Source: an uncultured Bacteroidia bacterium
Lineage (GTDB): Bacteria > Bacteroidota > Bacteroidia > Bacteroidales > CAJPTX01
Direction: 5' to 3'
DNA length: 10,257 nucleotides
Assembly: GCA_938038735.1 (NCBI GenBank)
Contig: CALHSW010000036.1
Coordinates: forward strand, 1 to 10,257
Under the pieces are notes generated by a model. That model searched no databases. It was not told the DNA's origin and saw nothing but the letters and a program-made list of their open reading frames with translations. A program made the translations under genes and the position numbers. Shown in pieces: positions 1-7,171 of this stretch; position 1 is the first letter of the stretch, and every line of letters begins with the position of its first letter.

Positions 1-596
1 CTCTGCCCCACCCCCACCGTCTCTATGAACACAATGTCAAAACCAGCCGCCTCGCATAGCACAATGGTCTCCCGCGTCTTACGCGCCACCCCGCCCAGCG
101 ACCCCGCCGAGGGGGAAGGACGTATAAATGCGTTTGGGTCAACGCTTAGCTTCTCCATACGCGTCTTATCGCCCAGGATGCTCCCTTTGGTTACAGCGCT
201 GCTGGGGTCAATGGCAAGCACCGCCAATCTATGCCCCTGCCCCGTGAGAATGCACCCTAGTTCTTCAATCACAGTGCTTTTACCCGCGCCGGGCACGCCC
301 GTTACCCCTATCCGATAGGATTTTCCAGAATGCGGAAGGCAACGGGCTATAATCTCCTGGCTCAAGGCGTAATGCTCCGGCCGCAGACTCTCCACCAGCG
401 TAATCGCCTGGCTGAGCACCGTGCGATTGCCCGACAAGATACCGTCCACGTACTCGTCTACCGTCAACTGCTTGCGCCGCGTGGCACGTATACGAGCCAA
501 GGCTGCCTCATTGATCATCGGTGGCTTCCTCACCCCTGCATTTACCGACAATGCGCTTTTATCTCCGCCTAACTTCTTCTCCTCTCTGTTCTCCAT
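1..596 (-). CDS. meaB: MeaB/ArgK-type GTPase, chaperone of methylmalonyl-CoA mutase (partial, C-terminus outside window)
   Basis: This is a G3E-family P-loop GTPase. Known members load and protect the adenosylcobalamin cofactor of methylmalonyl-CoA mutase in the cytoplasm; older annotations call the family ArgK. The visible 198 codons show a Walker A motif GVPGAGKS at residues 100-107, the family signature AIDPSS near 128-133 with KGSILGDKTRM after it, GSLGGVARKT at about 166-174, and IETVGVGQ at the window edge. The family usually has about 330-370 residues, so roughly the last 40-45% is missing on the left. The start at 596 is preferred because AGGAAAGG lies 6 bases upstream; an in-frame ATG at 518 would lose 26 poorly conserved residues and is the alternative. 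The gene has its own promoter-like element (670-677) and is separated from the TPR gene by a terminator. The substrate mutase genes are not in view. Identification is from motif recognition and is firm. Confidence 0.95.
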   Translation of the reverse strand, partial: MENREEKKLGGDKSALSVNAGVRKPPMINEAALARIRATRRKQLTVDEYVDGILSGNRTVLSQAITLVESLRPEHYALSQEIIARCLPHSGKSYRIGVTGVPGAGKSTVIEELGCILTGQGHRLAVLAIDPSSAVTKGSILGDKTRMEKLSVDPNAFIRPSPSAGSLGGVARKTRETIVLCEAAGFDIVFIETVGVGQ

Positions 597-669
597 AAGC
601 CACCTTTCCTCTATTCATTTTTTCCTGTATACCAAATCGCAGCCAAAGCTCCAATTCCCTTTCACCTTG

Positions 670-677
670 CAAATATA
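670..677 (-). promoter_or_regulatory. Bacteroidota -7 promoter element for meaB
   Basis: The minus strand reads TATATTTG followed by C, a full match to the phylum's TAnnTTTG -7 element. It lies just downstream of the terminator of the preceding TPR gene and about 75 bases upstream of the meaB ATG, which predicts a leader of roughly 65 bases. No clear TTTG -33 element stands at the expected distance, so strength cannot be judged. Confidence 0.6.
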
Positions 678-704
678 CCATTTTTCCTCCATCTTTTCAT
701 CCGC

Positions 705-740
705 AAAAAAAATGGGGCGACACCCTAAAGGCATCGCCCC
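705..740 (-). terminator. Rho-independent terminator of the gyrA-TPR unit
   Basis: On the minus strand GGGGCGA (740-734) pairs with TCGCCCC (720-714) around a 13-base loop, and is followed by A and then eight T (712-705). It begins 26 bases after the stop codon of the TPR gene and before the meaB promoter, so it separates the two transcription units. Confidence 0.9.
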
Positions 741-765
741 TGATTGCGCAAACTCTTATAACCTC

Positions 766-2073
766 TTACTTCTTCGGGTACTTCGCCATCAGCGCATCCA
801 GCTTCTTTTGCATGTCCGGCTCGCTGCGGTACTTAAAATAGAGCGAATGCAGTATATCCACTGCCCCTTCATACCCCGGCTGCACCTCCAGCGCCTTCTC
901 TGCAGCTGGTATCGCCTTCCTAAATTTCTCCTCCGCCTGCTTCATGTACTCATCGTACAACTTACTATCGTCTATAGCCTTCTTCTGCAAAGCAACGCCC
1001 TCGTTGTAGTACATCACAGCGATATTGTACATGGGATCCACGTAGTCGGGCGCCATCTCGCTCGACTTTTGGTATGCTGCCAACGCTCCAGCCTCATCTT
1101 CCATATTCTGCAGCACAACGCCCTTAACGAAGTACAGCTGCGCATTGTTGGGGTCATTGGCTATGGCACCCTCCAAATAGGGCAACGCCTCCTTAGGATC
1201 TTTACCCTGCGATATGTAGTAATCCACCAACGAAAGCATCAGGCACTTCTGTCCCGGATACTTAGAAAGGTTCGCCTGCAGCATCGCTTTGCCCTCTTCA
1301 ACCTTCCCAGCCTCCTTGGCCACTCCGTAGTACGTACATATCAGTTCCCCGTTGTTTGTATATCCGCTCTCTATCGCCTCTCCAAAATGCTCAATTGCCT
1401 TCTCCTTATCCCCCTTCTGGTAGCACGCAAGCCCTGCGTAGTACATCGCGATCGTGTCAACAGACTTCAGCAGCTCATGCCGACCAACTTCTATTGACAG
1501 TTCCAACGACTCCACAGACTTTCCATACTCTCCTTGGGTGTAGAAGTTCACGCCGTCATTAAAGAGCATATCATGCACCATACGGAGGCCTTCACCTATC
1601 TTTTTTGACTTTTTGCCCTTTGCATCAAGCGAAACGGCCCTGAGGTACGCATCGTACGCCAACGAGAGCGGATCTACAACCACTGGCTGCACCACCTTCG
1701 TAAAGGTCAACTGTTTATTTTCGTTCATGTATAAATCCACCTCTCCGTAATGCAGCACATGGTAAGTTGTCCCGTTCACCTCCGCTTGGCTCTCGCTGGA
1801 AGGCTTCCCCAGAACAAGCATTATTGTGGCCTCATCCCAACCATTCTGCGCATTCAGCGTATGTGCTCCGGCAATCTCCGTTAACAACGCCCCTCTATCC
1901 AGCCAGGTTGCCACTTTTTTCCCCTTCTTCGCATCAGCTATACTCGCATCACTCTTTGCGAGCTTTTTCGCTAGGCTCGCAAAATTGGGTCGTGCAGTTT
2001 GCGCCCGAAGAGACGCTCCCCACGTGCCAAACACCATCGCCACCAGCGTTACGTACAATGCTATTCGCTTCAT
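766..2073 (-). CDS. Secreted tetratricopeptide-repeat (TPR) protein
   Basis: A 435-residue protein with a type I signal peptide: K2 and R3, a hydrophobic stretch to about residue 20, and a likely cleavage near LRAQ-TARP (22-29). There is no lipobox, so the product is probably periplasmic or loosely attached to the outer membrane. Residues about 75-125 (WDEATIMLVLGKP, then YHVLHYGEVDLYM) look like the SmpA/BamE-type pattern of a helix pair with LGKP followed by beta strands. From about 169 to 420 there are at least five TPR units, for example 207-239 (YYAGLACYQKGDKEKAIEHF), 242-275, 277-310, 311-344 and a degenerate one at 345-400. TPR arrays bind partner proteins; no enzyme motif is present. 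The stop of gyrA is only 38 bases upstream and no promoter is seen between, so co-transcription with gyrA is likely. From memory, Porphyromonas gingivalis has the same gyrA-TPR pair and its TPR protein is linked to virulence; I cannot verify that here. Confidence 0.9.
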   Translation of the reverse strand: MKRIALYVTLVAMVFGTWGASLRAQTARPNFASLAKKLAKSDASIADAKKGKKVATWLDRGALLTEIAGAHTLNAQNGWDEATIMLVLGKPSSESQAEVNGTTYHVLHYGEVDLYMNENKQLTFTKVVQPVVVDPLSLAYDAYLRAVSLDAKGKKSKKIGEGLRMVHDMLFNDGVNFYTQGEYGKSVESLELSIEVGRHELLKSVDTIAMYYAGLACYQKGDKEKAIEHFGEAIESGYTNNGELICTYYGVAKEAGKVEEGKAMLQANLSKYPGQKCLMLSLVDYYISQGKDPKEALPYLEGAIANDPNNAQLYFVKGVVLQNMEDEAGALAAYQKSSEMAPDYVDPMYNIAVMYYNEGVALQKKAIDDSKLYDEYMKQAEEKFRKAIPAAEKALEVQPGYEGAVDILHSLYFKYRSEPDMQKKLDALMAKYPKK

Positions 2074-2111
2074 CTTCTGTCGTATTAGTTACACTCGTTT
2101 ACTCTATTATG

Positions 2112-4667
2112 TTAAGCCTCATCGGTCGTATCTTCAACTTCTATGCCATTCCCATCCTCACTGTCAACCGCAACAGGTTCTGCCTCCCCGTCAATCTCCT
2201 GGCTCTCCTCGCCATCCTCTTCCGGCGGCACGCACGCTATCGAGGATATCGCATCCCCTTTACCGAGCGCAATGCAATGCACTCCCTTCGTATTCCGCCC
2301 CGACAGCGCCGTTTGCAGTACGGGGAACCGTATCGCGACGCCCTTCTTCGACATAATCATCACGTGGTCATCATCCTCCACCAGCAGAATATTCACGAGC
2401 TCTCCAGCCTTCTCCACATTCAGCGTCCGCACGCCCTTACCCCCTCGCCCGATTGTACGATACTCGCCAACCTCAGTCCGCTTGCAGTAGCCATCCTCCG
2501 ACACCACGAGGAGCTTGCGCGTGTCATCCTCACGCCACGCCACCATCCCTACAGCCCTATCCTCATCGCTAGCGAAACGCATCCCCTGCACCCCCATTGA
2601 CTTTCTTGACACCGTACGCACCTCCGACTCCGCGAAGCGAATCGCTTGCCCTTGGCGACTGGCCATAATCAAATCGCACTTGCCATCGGTCAGCACCGCA
2701 TCGAGCAACCGATCATCATCCCGCACCGTGATGGCTATCACCCCCCTCGCCCGCGGCCTAGAGTACTCCGCCAGCGAGGTTTTCTTCACCACCCCCTTCG
2801 CTGTCACCATCACCACAAAGCGACTATTGGTGTACTCCTCATCATCTAAGTTCCGAACATTGATTACAGCTCGCACCTTGTCGTCAGTCGCCATCTGCAT
2901 CAGATTCTGCATGGCACGCCCTTTTGAGTTGCGCGCCCCCTCGGGCAGCTCGTACACCTTCTGCCAGTAGCACTGTCCCTGCTCTGTGAAGAAAAGCAAC
3001 GTGTTGTGCATCGTGGCGTAGTACAAATGCTCCACGAAATCGTCATCACGCCGCCCGCTCCCCTGCGCGCCTCGCCCACCGCGGCGCTGCGTGCGGTACT
3101 CCGCCAGATTCGTCCGCTTTATATACCCTTCGTGCGATATTGTAATCACCACATCATCATCAGGGTAAAAATCCTCCGCCACGAACTCGCGCGCATCGGG
3201 GACGATCTCAGTGCGCCGTGCGTCACCGTACTTCTGCTTCACCTCCTGCAGCTCGTCCTTAATCACGCCGTACTGCATCCCCTCATCGGCCAGCAACCGC
3301 TTCAAGTAGTCTATGCGCTTTTCAAGCTCATCGTACTCTGCCTTCACCTTGTCACGCTCCAGGCCGGTCAACGCACGCAGCCGCATATCCACTATAGCCT
3401 GCGTCTGGATCTCCGAGAGCGCGAAGCGTTCGCTAAGCCGCTGCTTAGCCTCATCGGTATTGCTTGAGCTCCTGATAATCTGCACCACCTCATCGATGTT
3501 GTCAATCGCTATCAGCAAACCCTCCAGGATATGCAGCCTATCCTGTGCCTTCTTCAGCTCAAAGCGCGACCGGCGCAGCACCACCTCATGGCGATGCCGC
3601 ACAAAATAGATTATCAAATCCAAGAGATTCAGCTGCCGCGGCCGTCCGTCAACGAGCGCTATATTATTCACTGAGAAGTAGCTTTGCAGCTGCGACACGC
3701 GGAAAAGGTTATTGAGCACCACGCGCGGCATGGCATCCTTCTTCAGAATGATTACTACGCGTACACCCTTCCGATTCGACTCATCATTGATGTAGCTTAT
3801 CCCCTCCAGCTTATGGTCGTTCACCAGCTCCGCAATCCGAGCAATCATGTCCGCCTTGTTCACCTGATAGGGTATCTCGGTCACTATGATGCTCGTGCGC
3901 CCCGTCGGGGTTTCCTCTATCTCCGTTCTCGCCCGCACCACGATGCGCCCCCGCCCCGTTCTAAAGGCGTTCTTCACCCCCTCGATGCCGTATATGATGC
4001 CGCCTGTCGGGAAATCGGGACCCTTCACGTACTCCATCAGCTCGTCCACCGTGATGTTGCGATTATCTATATACGCACAAATCGCATCCACCACCTCCCC
4101 TAGGTTATGCGGCGCCATATTCGTGGCCATACCCACCGCAATGCCCGACGAACCGTTCACCAGCAGCTGGGGAATGCGTGTCGGCAGCACAGTGGGCTCT
4201 TTGAGCGACTCGTCAAAGTTCGGCATGAAATCCACCGTATCCTTATCCAAGTCTTTAAGCACATCCTCGCTGATACGCGACAGGCGCGCCTCCGTGTAAC
4301 GCATCGCCGCGGCGCTATCACCATCCATCGAGCCAAAGTTACCCTGCCCGAACACCAACGGGTAGCGTAGCGACCAATCCTGCGCCATACGCACCATGGC
4401 ATCGTACACCGATGAGTCGCCGTGCGGATGGTACTTACCAAGCACCTCACCCACAATACGAGCCGACTTCTTCGTCGCCGTGTTGTACGACAACCCCAAG
4501 CCAAGCATACCAAACAGCACGCGCCGATGCACCGGCTTAAACCCATCGCGCACATCGGGAAGCGCCCTGCTCACTATCACCGACATCGAATAGTCGATGT
4601 ACGCCGACTTCATCTGGTCCTCTATATCCACCTGGTGGATACGCTCCCCCTCATGAAAATCTATCAT
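2112..4667 (-). CDS. gyrA: DNA gyrase subunit A
   Basis: The DNA-cleaving and religating subunit of gyrase (type IIA topoisomerase), working with GyrB to introduce negative supercoils. The 851 residues are close to the usual length. The N-terminal breakage-reunion domain has YSMSVIVSRALPDVRDG at about 26-42, the quinolone pocket HGDSSVYD at 82-89, and the catalytic tyrosine Y124 in AAMRYTEARL. Serine and aspartate at the positions equivalent to E. coli 83 and 87 (here 85 and 89) are unaltered. A coiled-coil region at about 365-480 leads into the C-terminal beta-pinwheel. It opens with the GyrA box QRRGGRG at about 526-532, which marks gyrase and argues against topoisomerase IV subunit ParC. 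The last 35 or so residues are strongly acidic, as in several gyrases. The ATG at 4667 gives the family's N-terminal lead-in and has AAGGAG very close upstream. Promoter element at 4748-4755; the TPR gene follows 38 bases downstream. Confidence 0.98.
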   Translation of the reverse strand: MIDFHEGERIHQVDIEDQMKSAYIDYSMSVIVSRALPDVRDGFKPVHRRVLFGMLGLGLSYNTATKKSARIVGEVLGKYHPHGDSSVYDAMVRMAQDWSLRYPLVFGQGNFGSMDGDSAAAMRYTEARLSRISEDVLKDLDKDTVDFMPNFDESLKEPTVLPTRIPQLLVNGSSGIAVGMATNMAPHNLGEVVDAICAYIDNRNITVDELMEYVKGPDFPTGGIIYGIEGVKNAFRTGRGRIVVRARTEIEETPTGRTSIIVTEIPYQVNKADMIARIAELVNDHKLEGISYINDESNRKGVRVVIILKKDAMPRVVLNNLFRVSQLQSYFSVNNIALVDGRPRQLNLLDLIIYFVRHRHEVVLRRSRFELKKAQDRLHILEGLLIAIDNIDEVVQIIRSSSNTDEAKQRLSERFALSEIQTQAIVDMRLRALTGLERDKVKAEYDELEKRIDYLKRLLADEGMQYGVIKDELQEVKQKYGDARRTEIVPDAREFVAEDFYPDDDVVITISHEGYIKRTNLAEYRTQRRGGRGAQGSGRRDDDFVEHLYYATMHNTLLFFTEQGQCYWQKVYELPEGARNSKGRAMQNLMQMATDDKVRAVINVRNLDDEEYTNSRFVVMVTAKGVVKKTSLAEYSRPRARGVIAITVRDDDRLLDAVLTDGKCDLIMASRQGQAIRFAESEVRTVSRKSMGVQGMRFASDEDRAVGMVAWREDDTRKLLVVSEDGYCKRTEVGEYRTIGRGGKGVRTLNVEKAGELVNILLVEDDDHVMIMSKKGVAIRFPVLQTALSGRNTKGVHCIALGKGDAISSIACVPPEEDGEESQEIDGEAEPVAVDSEDGNGIEVEDTTDEA

Positions 4668-4747
4668 CGCTCCTTGCTTATCCTTTCCGCACTGGGCTAG
4701 CTACCCCCCATACCCAATCAACAGCCATCCCCTTGCGCATTACGGTG

Positions 4748-4755
4748 CAAAGGTA
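4748..4755 (-). promoter_or_regulatory. Bacteroidota -7 promoter element for gyrA
   Basis: The minus strand reads TACCTTTG followed by CA, a full match to TAnnTTTG. The start codon of gyrA is 80 bases downstream, giving a predicted leader of about 70 bases. A TTTG occurs just upstream but too close to serve as the -33 box; at the right distance there is only a weak AT-rich run. Confidence 0.7.
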
Positions 4756-4934
4756 CACAAAATCCCTCGAATTTTCGCCCTGCAGCAAGCCTACCTAGGG
4801 ACTGCCCCTCACTCCCTGCAAATCTCGCCCTCAGCCAATTGCGTTTCAGCAGCATTCCTAAACCCCCGATTAAAAATGCCGGGCGCAACAGCAAAAGCAC
4901 CAACACTCCTTGCAGCGGGTTCTTCCCGCCTTCG

Positions 4935-5009
4935 CAGACTGCCGTTTTCCTACAAAAAGAGCGGCAGTCTGAACCGAATACTTTTCGCAAACGATTTCAG
5001 ACTGCCGCT
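4935..5009. repeat. Three-arm repeat of CGGCAGTCTG around the terminator
   Basis: Three copies of the same 10-base word lie within 75 bases: CGGCAGTCTG on the minus strand at 5007-4998 and at 4944-4935, and its complement CAGACTGCCG in between (4971-4962). The middle arm can therefore pair with either outer arm. The upstream pairing is the longer one (14 bp) and is followed by a T run. Confidence 0.8.
4954..5009 (-). terminator. Rho-independent terminator closing the lipoprotein block
   Basis: On the minus strand AGCGGCAGTCTGAA (5009-4996) pairs perfectly over 14 bp with TTCAGACTGCCGCT (4973-4960). The 22-base loop has its own weak inner pairing. After one further base comes a run of five T (4958-4954). 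It lies 16 bases after the stop codon of the DUF4465 remnant, so it probably was the terminator of that lost gene and now serves the PKD and L-domain lipoprotein genes upstream. Confidence 0.85.
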
Positions 5010-5025
5010 ACCTATACTCTCTGCC

Positions 5026-5160
5026 TTACCCCCTCAGCAGGGGCAGCAAACCCGCCCACTCGCTCACCGTCACGCTCAGGTCGTCAATCGCAACGTACGC
5101 TGGCGTGTTTAAGCCGTACGACTTCCCCTCGGTGCTAATCATTGAAACTCTGGTGATTTG
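5026..5160 (-). pseudogene. 3'-end remnant of a second DUF4465 gene
   Basis: An open frame on the minus strand ends at a TAA at 5028-5026 and encodes STEGKSYGLNTPAYVAIDDL followed by SVTVSE and a ten-residue tail rich in leucine. The SYGLNTPAYVAIDDLSVTV block is the C-terminal signature of DUF4465 proteins and matches residues 315-335 of the intact copy at 9073-10080 at 20 of 21 positions. The DNA of the two differs at 17 of 63 bases, nearly all third-position. Weak similarity (ITRVSMIS, matching the GLIVDF strand) may reach up to the stop of the preceding gene. An ATG at 5142 would give a 38-residue peptide, but the rest of the domain and a signal peptide are absent. The frame is open back only to a TGA inside the end of the upstream lipoprotein gene. 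I read it as the tail of a deleted paralogue followed by its original terminator. Confidence 0.8.
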
Positions 5161-5161
5161 C

Positions 5162-7156
5162 CTAATTCTCTTCTTTCAGCTTCTGCGTGTAGAAACCCTT
5201 GGTCATGTCATCAAAGGTGGGGTTGTAGCCGCAGTCACTAACCGTCCACTGATTGGCAGTTGCTATTGCAGGATTTTCTTTAGGAAACAACCCTTTAAAC
5301 ATGGTGAAATCAGTAAGCCACTTTTGCCCCGTAATCGTCACGCTCCTTACCGAGGTCAATCCTGAAAAATCAACGGTATAAACAGCTGGAGAATTTTTTA
5401 CATCCGGAGCCATTGTAAACCTGAACGCTCCAGCTACATTGGATAATTTAGGGCAAGTAAAAGACCCACCTGCTCTCCATGACAACATAACTTTAAAATC
5501 CTTGCCAACCTTTTCTAGCGAACTAAGATTAATGGAGGGTTTATCCAAAATCTTAATAGAAGATTCGCCTACTATCTCCTTGAGACCAGAAAAATCGTAC
5601 TTGCTGTTTCCCACGGATATTATATTAACTCTTCCAATTTTTTGCAAACTCTTCATGTCTATTTCGTTTTTTTTGCAATCCCAATCTAGCCCCCCTCCTA
5701 TCTCTGTAAATGGAAACGAGAACTTTGAGCTAGAACTGTTTTGTATTACCAATGATCCCATCAGTTTTGAGATACCCTCGACCGTAAACACATCCACATA
5801 TTGCAACAAATCAAACTTGAGATTACCATCCAGGGTAGATGGCCCTGACAACTTCTCCAGCCCATTACTTCCATTGATTTCTAACGTATGGCCTCTTAAG
5901 TCAAACAAAGGATTCAGTACTACCTCCTTGCAGTACATGTCCGCCAACATCATATCAGCATCTTGAATCTCCAAGGAAGAAATATCAAATTCAAGGGAGA
6001 CTTCGCCGCTTGCAACGTAAAAATAGCCCATGCATTTCTTGAGCTTCGGAAGGCTAATTTGTTGCAATTTTGAATTATCAGAACATTCAAATCCCCCTAC
6101 TTCCGACAACTCCGATAAGGCTATACTCCCCAACTTTAAAATATTATTAATCTTCAAACTTCCACCAATGCGATTTAGTACGGGAAAATATACACTCTCC
6201 AAACTTCTGAAATACTGCACCTCTAGTTTACCGCCTACGCTTGACAATACATCAAAACCCACTGCCTCTATTGCAGCATTACTAGCATACTTTATCTGTC
6301 CCGTTTTAGCATCTACTTCAGTCTTCATTGCCCCTTGCAGTACTAGGCTGCCTCTCACCTCCTCTAGCAAGCTTACAACTACACTCTTCAATGTGCGCGA
6401 CGTTACAAACACTTCTCCCTTTATACTTTTAACCTTAGGGATAGAAACCGACTCTACAGTTCCACATCTTACTACAAAATCGCCATTTACCTCGCTCAGC
6501 GATGGCAATGAAACCTCCTTAACCTTCGCACACCTACTTGTATCCAAGCATGTCCCTAGCAAAAAGCTCCCCACTGTCTCGAGACTTTTGAGCCCAGAGA
6601 AATCAACCCCATCGTAGGAAGCATTTATTTTTAAGGCCCCTCCCACTTGCTTTAAATATGCAAGCGAATCCAAGTTGGTAATCTTCTCCCCACTTGCAGT
6701 GCCGATTATCAAATCACCCTCTATTGCCGTAATCTTCGTTCCCTTAAATTTATTCACATCTTCCTGCGTTGCAAGCACTACGCTCCCAACTTGTATGGGC
6801 TTCGTAAAAACAGGGCTGTACATGTAATTTCTACTCTCCTGCGATTTTGAAGTCACAACAAACTTCCGCTCTGCGCTCCAGTCGCTCACGCTCTTCGGGT
6901 CGGGTTCTATCGAGGCGCCCTCGCTCAATTTGCACTCTACCGCCGCACCCTTCAAATCAACACCTTCGGGAATCTGAACAGTAATTTTATTCCCCTCTAT
7001 TGAACCTTGATAGGTCTTCCCTTGAACCGTCAAAGCGAACTCCACTATGTAGGAATCTTTCCACTCTCCAGCCTCTGTAGGCAGCTCCTTTTTGCAGGAA
7101 CTCAACAAGCTCAACACCACAAACGTGGTAAGTATGTAAATTGCAATTCTCCTCAT
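5162..7156 (-). CDS. Surface lipoprotein: DUF5018-like domain plus receptor-L-domain-like repeat solenoid
   Basis: A 664-residue protein with a signal peptide and lipobox LLSSC (cysteine at 21), followed by KKE, which fits an outer-membrane lipoprotein, probably surface-exposed. Residues about 35-118 (SIEGNKITVQIPEGVDLKGA, then LSEGASIEPDP) match the pattern of DUF5018-type Ig-like domains common in Bacteroidota surface proteins. From about 140 to 600 the chain repeats strands of the type VGGALKI, VNGDFVV, IKGEVFV, VRGSLVL, IGGSLKI, LDGNLKF, MGSLVIQ and VGKDFKV, each preceded by a leucine-rich turn such as LPSLSE or LPKLKK. This recalls receptor L domains and leucine-rich solenoids, which usually bind ligands. 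The C-terminal 60 residues (CGYNPTFDDMTKGFYTQ) form a separate cap. No catalytic motif is seen. It starts 15 bases after the PKD lipoprotein gene, so the two are co-transcribed. The solenoid is AT-rich, whereas the DUF5018-like part is GC-rich. The function is unknown; ligand or host-surface binding is an inference. Confidence 0.85.
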   Translation of the reverse strand: MRRIAIYILTTFVVLSLLSSCKKELPTEAGEWKDSYIVEFALTVQGKTYQGSIEGNKITVQIPEGVDLKGAAVECKLSEGASIEPDPKSVSDWSAERKFVVTSKSQESRNYMYSPVFTKPIQVGSVVLATQEDVNKFKGTKITAIEGDLIIGTASGEKITNLDSLAYLKQVGGALKINASYDGVDFSGLKSLETVGSFLLGTCLDTSRCAKVKEVSLPSLSEVNGDFVVRCGTVESVSIPKVKSIKGEVFVTSRTLKSVVVSLLEEVRGSLVLQGAMKTEVDAKTGQIKYASNAAIEAVGFDVLSSVGGKLEVQYFRSLESVYFPVLNRIGGSLKINNILKLGSIALSELSEVGGFECSDNSKLQQISLPKLKKCMGYFYVASGEVSLEFDISSLEIQDADMMLADMYCKEVVLNPLFDLRGHTLEINGSNGLEKLSGPSTLDGNLKFDLLQYVDVFTVEGISKLMGSLVIQNSSSSKFSFPFTEIGGGLDWDCKKNEIDMKSLQKIGRVNIISVGNSKYDFSGLKEIVGESSIKILDKPSINLSSLEKVGKDFKVMLSWRAGGSFTCPKLSNVAGAFRFTMAPDVKNSPAVYTVDFSGLTSVRSVTITGQKWLTDFTMFKGLFPKENPAIATANQWTVSDCGYNPTFDDMTKGFYTQKLKEEN

Positions 7157-7171
7157 GACTTAACTTGATTG

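Larger units (their letters stand above)
4668..5025. other. Intergenic region: gyrA leader and promoter plus upstream terminator repeats
   Basis: This 358-base stretch holds no convincing gene. From right to left it contains the terminator of the lipoprotein block with a third partial copy of its arm (4935-5009), a small 5-bp hairpin (GCGGG at 4915-4919 with CCCGC at 4925-4929), about 150 bases with no recognised structure, the gyrA -7 element, and the gyrA leader of about 70 bases. A 90-codon open frame on the minus strand crosses it, but it begins inside the terminator stem and runs through the promoter, so I do not call it. Confidence 0.7.

Noticed and set aside
421..1497. A 358-codon open frame on the plus strand
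   Set aside because: It lies opposite meaB and the TPR gene, crosses the terminator and the meaB promoter, and its composition (Leu/Arg/His-rich) is typical of a shadow frame of a minus-strand gene.
1767..2600. A 277-codon open frame on the plus strand
   Set aside because: It is antisense to the junction of two well-supported genes, gyrA and the TPR gene, and has no recognisable domain.
4718..4990. A 90-codon open frame on the minus strand between the lipoprotein block and gyrA
   Set aside because: It starts inside the terminator stem and reads through the gyrA -7 element; the encoded hydrophobic stretch has no family signature.
5439..6617. Two plus-strand open frames of 175 and 195 codons
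   Set aside because: Both are antisense to the repeat solenoid; their Ser/Leu/Pro-rich sequence reflects the reverse complement of the repeats.
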